Of a DNA stretch of 64,000 nt, positions 15,768-24,142 are shown piece by piece. The stretch lies in NCBI GenBank assembly GCA_025699025.1, contig JAILWJ010000003.1, forward strand, positions 58,192 to 122,191, given 5' to 3'. Every line of letters begins with the position of its first letter. Position 1 is the first letter of the stretch. A program made the position numbers and the translations under genes. Origin of the DNA: Nitrosarchaeum sp. (lineage in GTDB: Archaea; Thermoproteota; Nitrososphaeria; Nitrososphaerales; Nitrosopumilaceae). The notes under the pieces were generated by a model. That model was given only the letters and a program-made list of their open reading frames with translations. It searched no databases and was not told the DNA's origin.

Positions 15768-16682
15768 TTAAGCGCGAATTAGAGAAACCATTAATGCTTT
15801 TTGAGTATGTAAACGATTTTCGGCTTCATCCCATACAACAGATTGAGGTCCATCAATGACTGAAGACGTCACTTCGTAACCCCGCTTTGCAGGAAGGCAA
15901 TGCATAAAGATTGAATTCTTTTTTGCATGTTGCATTAATGATTGGTTGACTTGGTACTTTGGTAAGAATTTTTTTGTTCTGTTGGGATCACGATTATGAA
16001 TAGATGTAAAGGTATCAGTAAATACAACATCTGCATTAGCAACTGCCTTTATTGGATCCAAAGTAAGATCAACATCGGTAGACTTTCGGGATTCTTTTAC
16101 AATTGCCTTATTTGGTTCAAATCCTTTTGGGGTGGCTATAGATATCTTTGCGCCAGATAATGAACAACCAATTATCAGCGAATGACACACATTATTTCCA
16201 TCACCAATCCAGGCAATCTTCAGTCCATTGAACTTGCCTTTCTTTTCCTTGATTGTCATAAAGTCAGCTAGAGTCTGACATGGATGAAAAGAGTTGGAAA
16301 GTCCGTTTATCACAGGGACGGTTGCATATTTTGCTAGTTTTTCAAGTAAATCATGCGCATAAACTCTTGCCATTATACAATCAGTGTAACGTGACAAAGT
16401 TTTTGCGGTGTCCTCTATGGTTTCTCCTCGCGAGAGCTGTGTATCATGAGATGATAGATTTATTGCATGACCACCAAGCTGAAACATTCCCGCTTCGAAA
16501 CTGACTCTTGTTCGAGTAGAAGGTTTTTGAAAAATCATTGCCAATGTTTTATTTTTTAGCAAGGGCTTGTTTCCACCTTTTTTTAGGTCTTTTTTTAATT
16601 TGATTGAAAGATCAATTAACTTGGTAAATTCTTGTGGAGATAGCTCAGACAAAGTGAGTAAATCTTTTGTTTTTAATTTCAT
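15768..16682 (-). CDS. argF: Ornithine carbamoyltransferase
   Basis: Makes citrulline from ornithine and carbamoyl phosphate in arginine biosynthesis. The carbamoyl-phosphate motif F-Q-K-P-S-T-R-T-R is at residues 50-58, the ornithine-side H-P-C-Q-T-L-A-D near 132-139, and the active-site F-M-H-C-L-P-A-K-R-G near 260-269. At 304 residues it has normal length. The ATG overlaps the ftsY stop (ATGA), so it is read as the last gene of the pfdA-ftsY-argF unit. No other arginine gene is nearby. Confidence 0.95.
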   Translation of the reverse strand: MKLKTKDLLTLSELSPQEFTKLIDLSIKLKKDLKKGGNKPLLKNKTLAMIFQKPSTRTRVSFEAGMFQLGGHAINLSSHDTQLSRGETIEDTAKTLSRYTDCIMARVYAHDLLEKLAKYATVPVINGLSNSFHPCQTLADFMTIKEKKGKFNGLKIAWIGDGNNVCHSLIIGCSLSGAKISIATPKGFEPNKAIVKESRKSTDVDLTLDPIKAVANADVVFTDTFTSIHNRDPNRTKKFLPKYQVNQSLMQHAKKNSIFMHCLPAKRGYEVTSSVIDGPQSVVWDEAENRLHTQKALMVSLIRA

Positions 16683-18022
16683 TTCTTAAGAAATCCAAAT
16701 AACCCTCGTTTCTTTTTAGGTTTTTCCTCGTTATTGTATTGTTTTTCTTCATTTTCAGTTTCTTTTGAAGGTTCCACCGTGCTCTTTGTAAATTCACCGG
16801 GTTTTGGTTTGTCTTGTGCAATCCAATTTCTGATCTTATCACCCAGATTTCTTGCTTCATCATCATTTTCAGGAGGGGGGACATCATAGAGTTCAGAGTA
16901 ATCTGCAATATCATCATCAGACAATCCTGCAAACGGATCATCATCTAGAATAATTTTTGGTTCTGGTTTCGGTTCTGGTTTCGGTTCTGGTTTCGGTTCT
17001 GGTTTCGGTTCTGGTTTCGGTTCTGGTTTCGGTTCTGGTTTCGGTTCTGGTTTCGGTTCTGGTTTCGGTTCTGGTTTCGGTTCTGGTGTTTTAATTGTTT
17101 TAATATCAACATCAGATATGGAACCAAATACAGATTCCAAAAATGTCTCTTTATCAAATGGTTTTAGATCTGGATATTCTTGTCCTACACCAATATAGAG
17201 AATTGGCGTAGAGGTAATTTTTACAATAGATAGTGCAGCACCGCCACGTGCATCTGCATCACTTTTAGTCAAAATTGAACCATCAAATTTTACATGCTCA
17301 TAAAATTCCCTAGCTTGATTTACAGTGTCGTTTCCAGCTAGAGAGTCGCCTACAAAGATTTTGAAATCAGGATTTACTACTTTGGTAATCTTTGCAATTT
17401 GCTCCATCAAGTTTTTGCTAGTTTGCATTCTCCCTGCAGTGTCAATCAATACACAGTCAGTTTTGTGTGATTTGGCATAAAGAACAGCATCTCTGGCAAC
17501 AGCAGCAGGATCAGAATTATAATTTTGAGCAACCAATTTCAAGTTTAGCCTATTAGTATGTTCACGTAATTGTTCAATGGCTCCTGCTCTAAAAGTGTCA
17601 GCAGCAGCCACAACAACAGAGTATTTTGCTTGTTGAAGCAGATATGCAATTTTTGCAAGAGAGGTAGTTTTACCAGTGCCATTAATGCCCACAAATAAAA
17701 TCAGAAAGGGTTGTCCTAATTTCTTTTTTTCATTGATTTTTTCAAATAAATCAATTTTTCCTGCAACATCAAACAGTGAAGATATGCTTGAGATCAAGCT
17801 ATCCTTAACAAATTTCTCAATATCGTTTTTTGCTATTTTGGAACCGATTAGCCGTTCTTTCAAATCAGATTTGATAGAATCAACCACCTCACTAGCAACA
17901 TCGGATTCCATTAACGATATTTCTAATTCAAATAGAATATTCTCAATATCTTTTTCATTGAGTTCTTTCTCGCCAAGACTCTTGGCTGCATTAGAAAATG
18001 CATTACGGAGTTTGTCAAACAT
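16679..18022 (-). CDS. ftsY: SRP receptor FtsY with (PEPK)n C-terminal extension
   Basis: The GTPase that docks signal-recognition particle at the membrane. The N domain spans residues 1-95. The G domain has the P-loop G-I-N-G-T-G-K-T near 112-119, D-T-A-G-R near 198-202 and T-K-S-D-A-D-A-R-G-G near 254-263, ending at F-L-E-S-V-F-G near 300. Archaeal FtsY usually stops here. This one continues for about 135 residues: eleven PEPK units (about 312-355), an acidic patch (D-D-D-P-F-A-G-L-S-D-D-D), a charged linker, and a basic-hydrophobic end K-K-R-G-L-F-G-F-L-K-K. The acidic tail that FtsY often has at its N-terminus seems to be carried at the C-terminus instead. It lies 4 bp after pfdA. Confidence 0.93.
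   Translation of the reverse strand: MFDKLRNAFSNAAKSLGEKELNEKDIENILFELEISLMESDVASEVVDSIKSDLKERLIGSKIAKNDIEKFVKDSLISSISSLFDVAGKIDLFEKINEKKKLGQPFLILFVGINGTGKTTSLAKIAYLLQQAKYSVVVAAADTFRAGAIEQLREHTNRLNLKLVAQNYNSDPAAVARDAVLYAKSHKTDCVLIDTAGRMQTSKNLMEQIAKITKVVNPDFKIFVGDSLAGNDTVNQAREFYEHVKFDGSILTKSDADARGGAALSIVKITSTPILYIGVGQEYPDLKPFDKETFLESVFGSISDVDIKTIKTPEPKPEPKPEPKPEPKPEPKPEPKPEPKPEPKPEPKPEPKPEPKIILDDDPFAGLSDDDIADYSELYDVPPPENDDEARNLGDKIRNWIAQDKPKPGEFTKSTVEPSKETENEEKQYNNEEKPKKKRGLFGFLKK
16959..17088. repeat. 12-bp tandem repeat within ftsY (PEPK units)
   Basis: Ten essentially perfect copies of ggttctggtttc plus a final partial copy, in frame, encoding eleven PEPK units on the minus strand. The near-perfect DNA identity suggests recent slippage expansion or contraction, so copy number may differ between strains. 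Confidence 0.95.
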
Positions 18023-18026
18023 TGTT

Positions 18027-18452
18027 TTAACCTGAAGATTGTTTTTGTGTAGCCATCATCAACTGATTCATTTGTTCTTTTCCATGCTCTAATCTTGCAG
18101 ATACATCATGTTTTTTTGCAGAGGTATCCTGTATTGCAATTTCAATTTCTTTGATTCGTGCTTCTAGATAATTAATGGCAGCACTAGTATCTTTTTCCAT
18201 AGCAACACCAGATCCAATGTTTAGAACAACTTTATTGTTAGAGGAAATTTTTGATTGTACATAGGTACCCATTCCAATTGGAACCAGAGTATCAGAGTTC
18301 TCTTTTTCTTTAAGAGATTTTATCGATTCGATTGCAGATGTTGCTTCCCTAAGAACATTAAACAGAGTTTCCTCCCTGTTTGACAAATCAATAAAATAAG
18401 ATTCAAGCATTTGCATTTGTTGCAACAACTGCTGTGCTTGTTCTTCACTCAT
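18027..18452 (-). CDS. pfdA: Prefoldin subunit alpha
   Basis: A 141-residue chaperone subunit. Two long coiled-coil helices (residues about 1-50 and 90-135) flank a beta hairpin with V-P-I-G-M-G-T-Y-V near 56-64 and V-V-L-N-I-G-S-G-V-A near 73-82. This is the archaeal prefoldin alpha layout, which forms the alpha2-beta4 jellyfish complex that hands unfolded proteins to the thermosome. The usual archaeal order ends pfdA-ftsY, as here. It is the first gene of the pfdA-ftsY-argF run. Confidence 0.93.
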   Translation of the reverse strand: MSEEQAQQLLQQMQMLESYFIDLSNREETLFNVLREATSAIESIKSLKEKENSDTLVPIGMGTYVQSKISSNNKVVLNIGSGVAMEKDTSAAINYLEARIKEIEIAIQDTSAKKHDVSARLEHGKEQMNQLMMATQKQSSG

Positions 18453-18531
18453 TTACAACAGATTTCCCAGAGATGGTTATAAATTCATTCATAGTAATTT
18501 GAATAAAGAAGAAAAAATAAAGATTTGAACT

Positions 18532-19152
18532 TTATTTTACTTTGGAGAATCTATTTTCTACTTCATCCCAATTTACTACATTCCACCAAGACGTGATATA
18601 ATCAGGTCTCTTGTTTTGATATTTGAGATAGTATGCATGTTCCCAAACATCACAACCAAGTAATGGAATCAATCCAAGAGTTCTAGGACTATCTTGATTT
18701 GGCATAGATTTGTATTCTACTTTTTTAGAAGTAGGATTGTATACCAACCAACCCCAGCCACTACCTTGAATTACAGCAGTTGTTGAAGAGAACTTCTCCT
18801 TGAAGGCCGCAAAGTTTCCAAATGATTCACTAATTGCATCAGCAATAGCACCACCTGGCTCTCCACCTCCATTTGGTTTCATATTGTTCCAAAATAGCCT
18901 ATGGTTGTCAAAACCACCACCATTAAAATTGACTGCACCTCGCTGAGCTTCGGGCACCTTACTGATCTCAGACAAAATATCTAAGATATCTTTATTCTGA
19001 ATCTCAGATGGGCAATTTTCCAAAGCTGCATTGAGTTTGTCAGTGTATGTTTGATGATGTTTTGTATGATGAATCTCCATTGTTCTTGCGTCAATGTGAG
19101 GTTCTAATGCATCATAAGCATAGGGCATTTCAGGAAGTGTGTATTTTCCCAT
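18532..19152 (-). CDS. sod: Superoxide dismutase (Fe/Mn family)
   Basis: Converts superoxide to O2 and H2O2. The metal ligands are visible: His28 in M-E-I-H-H-T-K-H-H, His near 83 in D-N-H-R-L-F-W, and Asp/His in D-V-W-E-H-A-Y near 168-172. G-S-G-W-G-W-L and the C-terminal W-W-N-V-V-N-W are also standard. At 206 residues it has normal length. Whether Fe or Mn is used cannot be told reliably by eye. It is a single gene, with an 80-bp gap to the upstream end of pfdA, and fits an aerobic ammonia oxidiser. Confidence 0.95.
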   Translation of the reverse strand: MGKYTLPEMPYAYDALEPHIDARTMEIHHTKHHQTYTDKLNAALENCPSEIQNKDILDILSEISKVPEAQRGAVNFNGGGFDNHRLFWNNMKPNGGGEPGGAIADAISESFGNFAAFKEKFSSTTAVIQGSGWGWLVYNPTSKKVEYKSMPNQDSPRTLGLIPLLGCDVWEHAYYLKYQNKRPDYITSWWNVVNWDEVENRFSKVK

Positions 19153-19227
19153 AAACAGACATGTTGTTTATTCCATTTATTGCTTTACTAGCAATGAATT
19201 TTTACTGACTGGGTTTAATTGTCATTT

Positions 19228-21276
19228 ATGAAACATGTCCTGATTTTTTCTTTAATTATAGCAATTTCCGCAATCATGCTTGTTTTAGAGTTTGACATGA
19301 CAGAAAATGCTCACCTATATCTTGACAAGAGTGGCCCTTTCGTAGGCGCAAAGATTGCCGCAAATGAGGGAATCAGTGGAGAGGGAATCAAAGTCGCAGT
19401 AATTGACACCGGAGTAGACTTTAATCATCCAGATCTCTTTGGATGGGGACCTGAAGGAAAAGTGATTGGTGGATACAATTTCATCAGTGAGGAGGAGTTG
19501 CCAATGGATACAAATGGTCACGGCACACAAGTTGCAGGGATAATTGCTGCAGAGGGACAAATTCAAGGGATTGCGCCCAAAGCAAAGATTCTGGCATACA
19601 AAGTTTCAGAAGATGGAGAGGGGGTTTCTTCAGATTTAATCATAAAGGCAATCAATAGAGCAGTTGAAGATGGAGCAGATGTGATCAACATAAGTTTGGG
19701 AGTTAACAAGACAAATGAAAAAATTGAAAGAGCAATAAACAGTGCACTTGATCAAGAGATATTTGTTGTAACTGCGGCTGGAAATGATGGACCAAAAAGC
19801 CAAACAATTGGAAGTCCGGGAAAGAACAAAGGATCAGTCACTGTGGGTGCAACATACAATAATTTAACATCTAGTTTGGTTGCGACATTAGAAGTAGGAG
19901 ACAAACAATATACGGTAATCCCAATGGTTGGTTCTTCAAAACTAGATGAACCTGTAAATGGTGAAATAATTTTTGGCGGATATGGAAAAAAGGAAGAACT
20001 GAAAGTGATTGATGCCAAGAATTCAATTCTCATAGTAGAGAGGGGGAGCGACATAGAAGGGGATATGATGTATTTTTCAATCAAAGAACAAAACGCAGCT
20101 GAGGCAGGGGCAAAAGCTTTGATTGTATACAATAACGAATCAGGGATTTTTCTTGGCGAGTTGAGTCACGAATTTGTAGAACCAGACTACAAACCAAAAA
20201 TACCAGTGGTGTCAATAGACAGAGAAGAAGGACTAGAAATCAAAGAAGGGTTAAAAAAAAATGCCAGTCTTCATTTATTTTACAACCCTGATTTTGTAAC
20301 GCACTTTAGCTCAAGAGGACCTGTTTCGCCATTTTACATAAAACCAGACATAGTAGCACCTGGAGCATACATCAATACGACGCAGAATAATGGCGCATAC
20401 AATTTCACTAGCGGGACTAGTTACGCAGCACCACATGTAAGTGGTGCAGCAGCACTATTGTTACAAAAATACCCAACAATTCATCACCATGAAATAAAGT
20501 CATTGTTGCTGACTACAGCTGAGCCCGTTTCTGATTCTTATGGACAAGCATTCTCGCTCAAAGATGCCGGATCTGGAAGATTAAACATCTCAAAGGCATT
20601 TGAAGCTAAATTGATTATAATGCCGCCAAACTTTGTAGTCAATGTCGCATCAGACAACCCGGTTGTTCAAGAGCATTTTGAATTAAAATCACTAGGTGGA
20701 TCTCTTGAAAATTTACAAGTGTCTTTTAATGGACCTCAATTTATCCAGTTTTCGCATCTTGTAGAGGGAGACAAATTACAAGTCAAACTAAAAGTGAACG
20801 GAGTGCAATATGGAGATCATGAAGGGAACATTACCATAGTTCATGAGAACACAAGATATGTGGTTCCATTTTTGATGCATTATACCGAAGGATCAATCAA
20901 TGTAGTTCAAAATGATGGGATGATGAATTTTGAGATTTATCATCCAAAAGAATGGAGCTTTGCAAAAATATCGATTACAAACAGTAAAGATGGAACGGTA
21001 AAGGTCACATCAGCAACTCCAAGCAGAGATGCATCAATCCAAGTATATGAGAATTCTGAATATTGGATAGAAGCAAAAATCAAAGTCGATGATGAAACAT
21101 ATGATGCATTTAACGCAATACAAATTAATTCAGCATCACAGGAATCAAGACAATTTGAATTAGATATTCCTCACAGACAGGCAGTAATCATTACAGCGAT
21201 TATAGTCATCATAGGAATGGTAGGAATAACGATTCAGAGAAGAAACATCACTGTAAAATCTTTGGACCAGCATTAA
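19228..21276 (+). CDS. Secreted subtilisin-like serine protease (S8) with PA domain
   Basis: A 682-residue exported protease. There is an N-terminal hydrophobic signal (residues 3-22). The catalytic triad is Asp60 in V-I-D-T-G-V-D, His98 in N-G-H-G-T-Q-V-A-G, and Ser near 397 in S-G-T-S-Y-A-A-P-H. A protease-associated (PA) insert near 220-320 (A-G-A-K-A-L-I-V-Y-N-N) separates the His and Ser. A beta-rich C-terminal region follows, and a last hydrophobic segment (A-V-I-I-T-A-I-I-V-I-I-G-M-V-G-I) plus a basic tail anchors it to the membrane. No long propeptide is visible. The ATG at 19228 fits the signal peptide best. The 3' end overlaps convergent pckA by 29 bp. Confidence 0.9.
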   Translation: MKHVLIFSLIIAISAIMLVLEFDMTENAHLYLDKSGPFVGAKIAANEGISGEGIKVAVIDTGVDFNHPDLFGWGPEGKVIGGYNFISEEELPMDTNGHGTQVAGIIAAEGQIQGIAPKAKILAYKVSEDGEGVSSDLIIKAINRAVEDGADVINISLGVNKTNEKIERAINSALDQEIFVVTAAGNDGPKSQTIGSPGKNKGSVTVGATYNNLTSSLVATLEVGDKQYTVIPMVGSSKLDEPVNGEIIFGGYGKKEELKVIDAKNSILIVERGSDIEGDMMYFSIKEQNAAEAGAKALIVYNNESGIFLGELSHEFVEPDYKPKIPVVSIDREEGLEIKEGLKKNASLHLFYNPDFVTHFSSRGPVSPFYIKPDIVAPGAYINTTQNNGAYNFTSGTSYAAPHVSGAAALLLQKYPTIHHHEIKSLLLTTAEPVSDSYGQAFSLKDAGSGRLNISKAFEAKLIIMPPNFVVNVASDNPVVQEHFELKSLGGSLENLQVSFNGPQFIQFSHLVEGDKLQVKLKVNGVQYGDHEGNITIVHENTRYVVPFLMHYTEGSINVVQNDGMMNFEIYHPKEWSFAKISITNSKDGTVKVTSATPSRDASIQVYENSEYWIEAKIKVDDETYDAFNAIQINSASQESRQFELDIPHRQAVIITAIIVIIGMVGITIQRRNITVKSLDQH

Positions 21277-22852
21277 CAATTTCGCGGCTTACATTATCAA
21301 ATTTCTTAAAGTTTTCAACAAACATTTGAGCTAGTTTCTTTGCAGAAAGATCATAAGAATCCTTATCAACCCAAGTATATTTTGGATCTAAGATTTCTGA
21401 TGGAACATCTGGCACGTCAGTTGGAATATCCAAATTAAACAGATCATCATGTCTGTATTTTACGATGTTTAAAGCGCCAGTGAGAGCTGCAGTCACCATT
21501 GCTCTGCTATACTTGATTTTGATTCTTTTTCCTACGCCGTATGGACCACCAGACCATCCAGTATTCACCAAATAAACCACAGTGTTATGTTGATTGATTT
21601 TTTCTCCGAGTAATTTTGCATAAACAGACGCAGGCCTAGGCATAAAAGGTGCACCAAAACATTCAGAAAATACAGATTTCGGCTCTTTAATACCACGTTC
21701 TGTTCCAGCTAGTTTACTTGTATAACCAGACATAAAGTGATACATTGCTCCTTCTTTTGTCAATCTAGAAATTGGGGGTAAAACACCTAATGCATCTGCG
21801 GTAAGAAAAACGATTACTTTTGGGTGACCACCAACGCTGGGGATCACAGCTCCTGGAATAAAATCAAGTGGATATGCAACACGGGTATTTTCAGTCATTG
21901 TGTTATCATCATAATCAGGTACATTGTCCTTTAGGACAACGTTTTCTAAAACGGCACCAGGTCTAATGGCATTCCAAATTTCGGGCTCTGCTTCTTGACT
22001 AAGATTGATGCATTTTGCATAGCAACCGCCTTCAAAATTGAATGTCCCGTTATCAGACCATCCATGTTCATCATCACCAATCAAATTTCGATTGGGGTCT
22101 GCAGACAATGTCGTTTTTCCAGTGCCAGACAAGCCAAAGAATAGCGCAGTATCGCCTTCCTTTCCGATATTTGCAGAACAGTGCATTGGAAATACGCCCT
22201 TTTCTGGCAAAATAAAATTCATGACGCCAAACATTGATTTTTTCATTTCTCCTGCATATTGCGTTCCTCCAATCAAAACGATTTTTCTAGTCAAATCAAT
22301 TAAGATGAACACGTTAGAAGCAGTGCCATCCTGATCAGGTGTTGCCTCAAAATCGTTGATGCACATTACTGTAAATTCAGGCTCGTGATTTTCAAGTTCG
22401 GTAGCAGTAGGACGTATGAACAGATTTCTTGCAAAGAGACTTTGCCATACATGGTCATTAATTACCCTAATTGGTAGGCGATTATCCTTATCAGCGCCAA
22501 CAAATCCATCAAATACATAAAGTTCTTTGTTTGCAACAAAGTTTTTCATTTTTTCTAGTAATTTCTCAAACTTGCCTGATGGGAATTGGTGATTGACTTT
22601 TCCCCAATCAACAGTGTCATGTGTTTTATCATCATATACAATAAATCTATCATCGGGGGAACGACCAGTATATTTGCCAGTGTTCACGGATAAAGACCCG
22701 GTAGAGTTTACAATGCCTTCCTTTCTCTCTACAGCGATTTTGACCATCTCATCCACGCTCAAGTTTCTATGAACTTTTGATGGGAATATACCAAAGTCAG
22801 ATAACTGCGAAGCAAATTTAGTGGTTGGAGCAGAGCCTAGTATTTGTGTCAT
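21248..22852 (-). CDS. pckA: Phosphoenolpyruvate carboxykinase (ATP)
   Basis: Interconverts oxaloacetate + ATP with PEP + CO2 + ADP, a key gluconeogenic or anaplerotic step. The ATP-type kinase loop F-F-G-L-S-G-T-G-K-T-T-L-S-A-D lies near residues 237-251, the metal site G-D-D-E-H-G-W near 258-264, and N-T-G-W-S-G-G-P-Y-G-V-G-K-R near 430-443. At 534 residues it matches ATP-type enzymes rather than the GTP type. It stands alone with about 150 bp of promoter region upstream, and its 3' end overlaps the subtilase gene. Confidence 0.95.
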   Translation of the reverse strand: MTQILGSAPTTKFASQLSDFGIFPSKVHRNLSVDEMVKIAVERKEGIVNSTGSLSVNTGKYTGRSPDDRFIVYDDKTHDTVDWGKVNHQFPSGKFEKLLEKMKNFVANKELYVFDGFVGADKDNRLPIRVINDHVWQSLFARNLFIRPTATELENHEPEFTVMCINDFEATPDQDGTASNVFILIDLTRKIVLIGGTQYAGEMKKSMFGVMNFILPEKGVFPMHCSANIGKEGDTALFFGLSGTGKTTLSADPNRNLIGDDEHGWSDNGTFNFEGGCYAKCINLSQEAEPEIWNAIRPGAVLENVVLKDNVPDYDDNTMTENTRVAYPLDFIPGAVIPSVGGHPKVIVFLTADALGVLPPISRLTKEGAMYHFMSGYTSKLAGTERGIKEPKSVFSECFGAPFMPRPASVYAKLLGEKINQHNTVVYLVNTGWSGGPYGVGKRIKIKYSRAMVTAALTGALNIVKYRHDDLFNLDIPTDVPDVPSEILDPKYTWVDKDSYDLSAKKLAQMFVENFKKFDNVSREIVNAGPKILQ

Positions 22853-23002
22853 AATAAACAGCCCCTATCACATAGAAATTCAATCCCAAATCCATTCATG
22901 AGATATTTCGATCCGCCTTAACTTTCCTTATTATCTCTTTGCTAGAACAGGGAAATTTTTTGTCTAGGAACGTATTTATTTAAAATTTCAAAAGTGAGTT
23001 TA

Positions 23003-23407
23003 ATGCCGATCAATAAGGAAAAATTAGCAAAGAGAAAAGATGCTAAAGAGCACAATCCAGAATTCATCAGACCCGAAAGTTGGCGTTATGTAAGATTACA
23101 GACTAATTGGAGAAAACCAAAAGGCATTGACAATCATCAAAGAAAACAAAAAAGCAGAGGCAGACCTGGGCTTGTTAAAGTTGGATATGGCGGACCAAAA
23201 GAGGCAAGAGGGTTACATCCATCAGGATTTACAGATAATCTAGTTTATACGGTTAATGATTTAGAACGATTAGATCCAAAAAAGGACGGAGTAAGATTCG
23301 GACATAGTGTTGGGACTAAAAAGAGAAAAGAAATCATTGCAAAAGCAATAGAAAGCAAATTCAAAATTTTCAATGCAAGAGTGAGTGTAAGTGGTAGTAA
23401 ATCTTAG
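23003..23407 (+). CDS. rpl32e: Ribosomal protein eL32
   Basis: A large-subunit protein found in archaea and eukaryotes. The family core F-I-R-P-E-S-W-R-Y-V-R-L, then N-W-R-K-P-K-G-I-D-N and R-P-G-L-V-K-V-G-Y-G are all visible. The ATG at 23003 is chosen because tatttattt at 22970-22978 is a TATA box about 28 nt upstream, giving a leaderless message of 134 residues. It is followed by eL19 with a 17-bp overlap. Confidence 0.94.
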   Translation: MPINKEKLAKRKDAKEHNPEFIRPESWRYVRLQTNWRKPKGIDNHQRKQKSRGRPGLVKVGYGGPKEARGLHPSGFTDNLVYTVNDLERLDPKKDGVRFGHSVGTKKRKEIIAKAIESKFKIFNARVSVSGSKS

Positions 23408-23846
23408 AGCAAAGAAGAAGCTCGTATCACGAGTAGTAGGGGTTGGGGTTCACAGAGTAAGATTTGATTCTGACCATCTAGATGATGTTGCAGATGCAAT
23501 CACTAGAGAAAACATTCGAAGCCTTATCACCGCAAACACTATCAAGATTAAACCAATTGTCGGCACTTCAAAAGGTAGATCTCATGCCAAAAAAGCTCAG
23601 AAAAACAAGAGAGGAACTAAACAAGGATCCAAACAAGGCAAGCAAGGCGCCAGAGTAGGCAAGAAAGAAATCTACGTAGCAAAAGTTCGTGCATTAAGAA
23701 GGCTGTTGAAAATTGCAAAAGACAGAAAAGATTTGACAAATCCAGAATTTTGGGCACTGTACAAGAAAGTTGGCGGAAATACTGTGAGAAACAAAGCACA
23801 TCTCAGATTACTGATGGACGAAGTAATTGCAAAGAGAAAGAGCTAG
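23391..23846 (+). CDS. rpl19e: Ribosomal protein eL19
   Basis: A basic, mostly helical large-subunit protein. V-N-L-R-A-K-K-K-L-V-S-R-V at the N-terminus, then K-G-R-S-H-A-K-K-A-Q-K-N-K-R-G-T-K-Q-G-S near 60-80, are typical. The start is a GTG within the 3' end of eL32. At 151 residues it has normal length. The stop overlaps the convergent methyltransferase gene by 4 bp. In many archaea eL32-eL19 lie inside the spc operon between uL6 and uL18; here the pair is detached and on the other strand from uL18. Confidence 0.94.
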   Translation: MVVNLRAKKKLVSRVVGVGVHRVRFDSDHLDDVADAITRENIRSLITANTIKIKPIVGTSKGRSHAKKAQKNKRGTKQGSKQGKQGARVGKKEIYVAKVRALRRLLKIAKDRKDLTNPEFWALYKKVGGNTVRNKAHLRLLMDEVIAKRKS

Positions 23847-24142
23847 AATCGATAGATCTTTTTTTCCAAATCAGAAATTTTTCCGTTTTTAATTTCAATT
23901 CCTTCTTTTTGCAACATGTTGGATTTTATTTCCTCACCGTACGCATAGCCGCCAACCTTACCATCTGATTTCACAACCCTATGACACGGAATAATTACAG
24001 GGTATGGATTTTTGTTCATAATGCGTCCAACTGCTCTTTGACCATTTTTCATGCCAACGGCTTTTGCAAGTTCGCCATAAGTTGTAATTTTACCTTTAGG
24101 AACTTCTGAGAGCTTTATGTAAATTCTTTTATCAAGATTCAA
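23843..24142 (-). CDS. O6-alkylguanine-DNA alkyltransferase domain protein (MGMT family)
   Basis: A 99-residue protein that is only the C-terminal DNA-binding/active-site domain. It carries G-K-I-T-T-Y-G-E-L-A-K-A-V-G, N-K-N-P-Y-P-V-I and the active-site P-C-H-R-V-V with the alkyl-acceptor Cys. That Cys separates it from alkyltransferase-like (ATL) proteins, which have Trp there. The N-terminal domain found in Ogt/Ada is absent. It can therefore be a minimal suicide repair methyltransferase. The 4-bp ATGA overlap with dtdA couples their translation, although their jobs are unrelated. Confidence 0.85.
   Translation of the reverse strand: MNLDKRIYIKLSEVPKGKITTYGELAKAVGMKNGQRAVGRIMNKNPYPVIIPCHRVVKSDGKVGGYAYGEEIKSNMLQKEGIEIKNGKISDLEKKIYRF

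Noticed and set aside
16959..17088. CRISPR-like repeat array
   Set aside because: Units are 12 bp, contiguous with no spacers, in frame within ftsY and encode PEPK. It is a coding tandem repeat.
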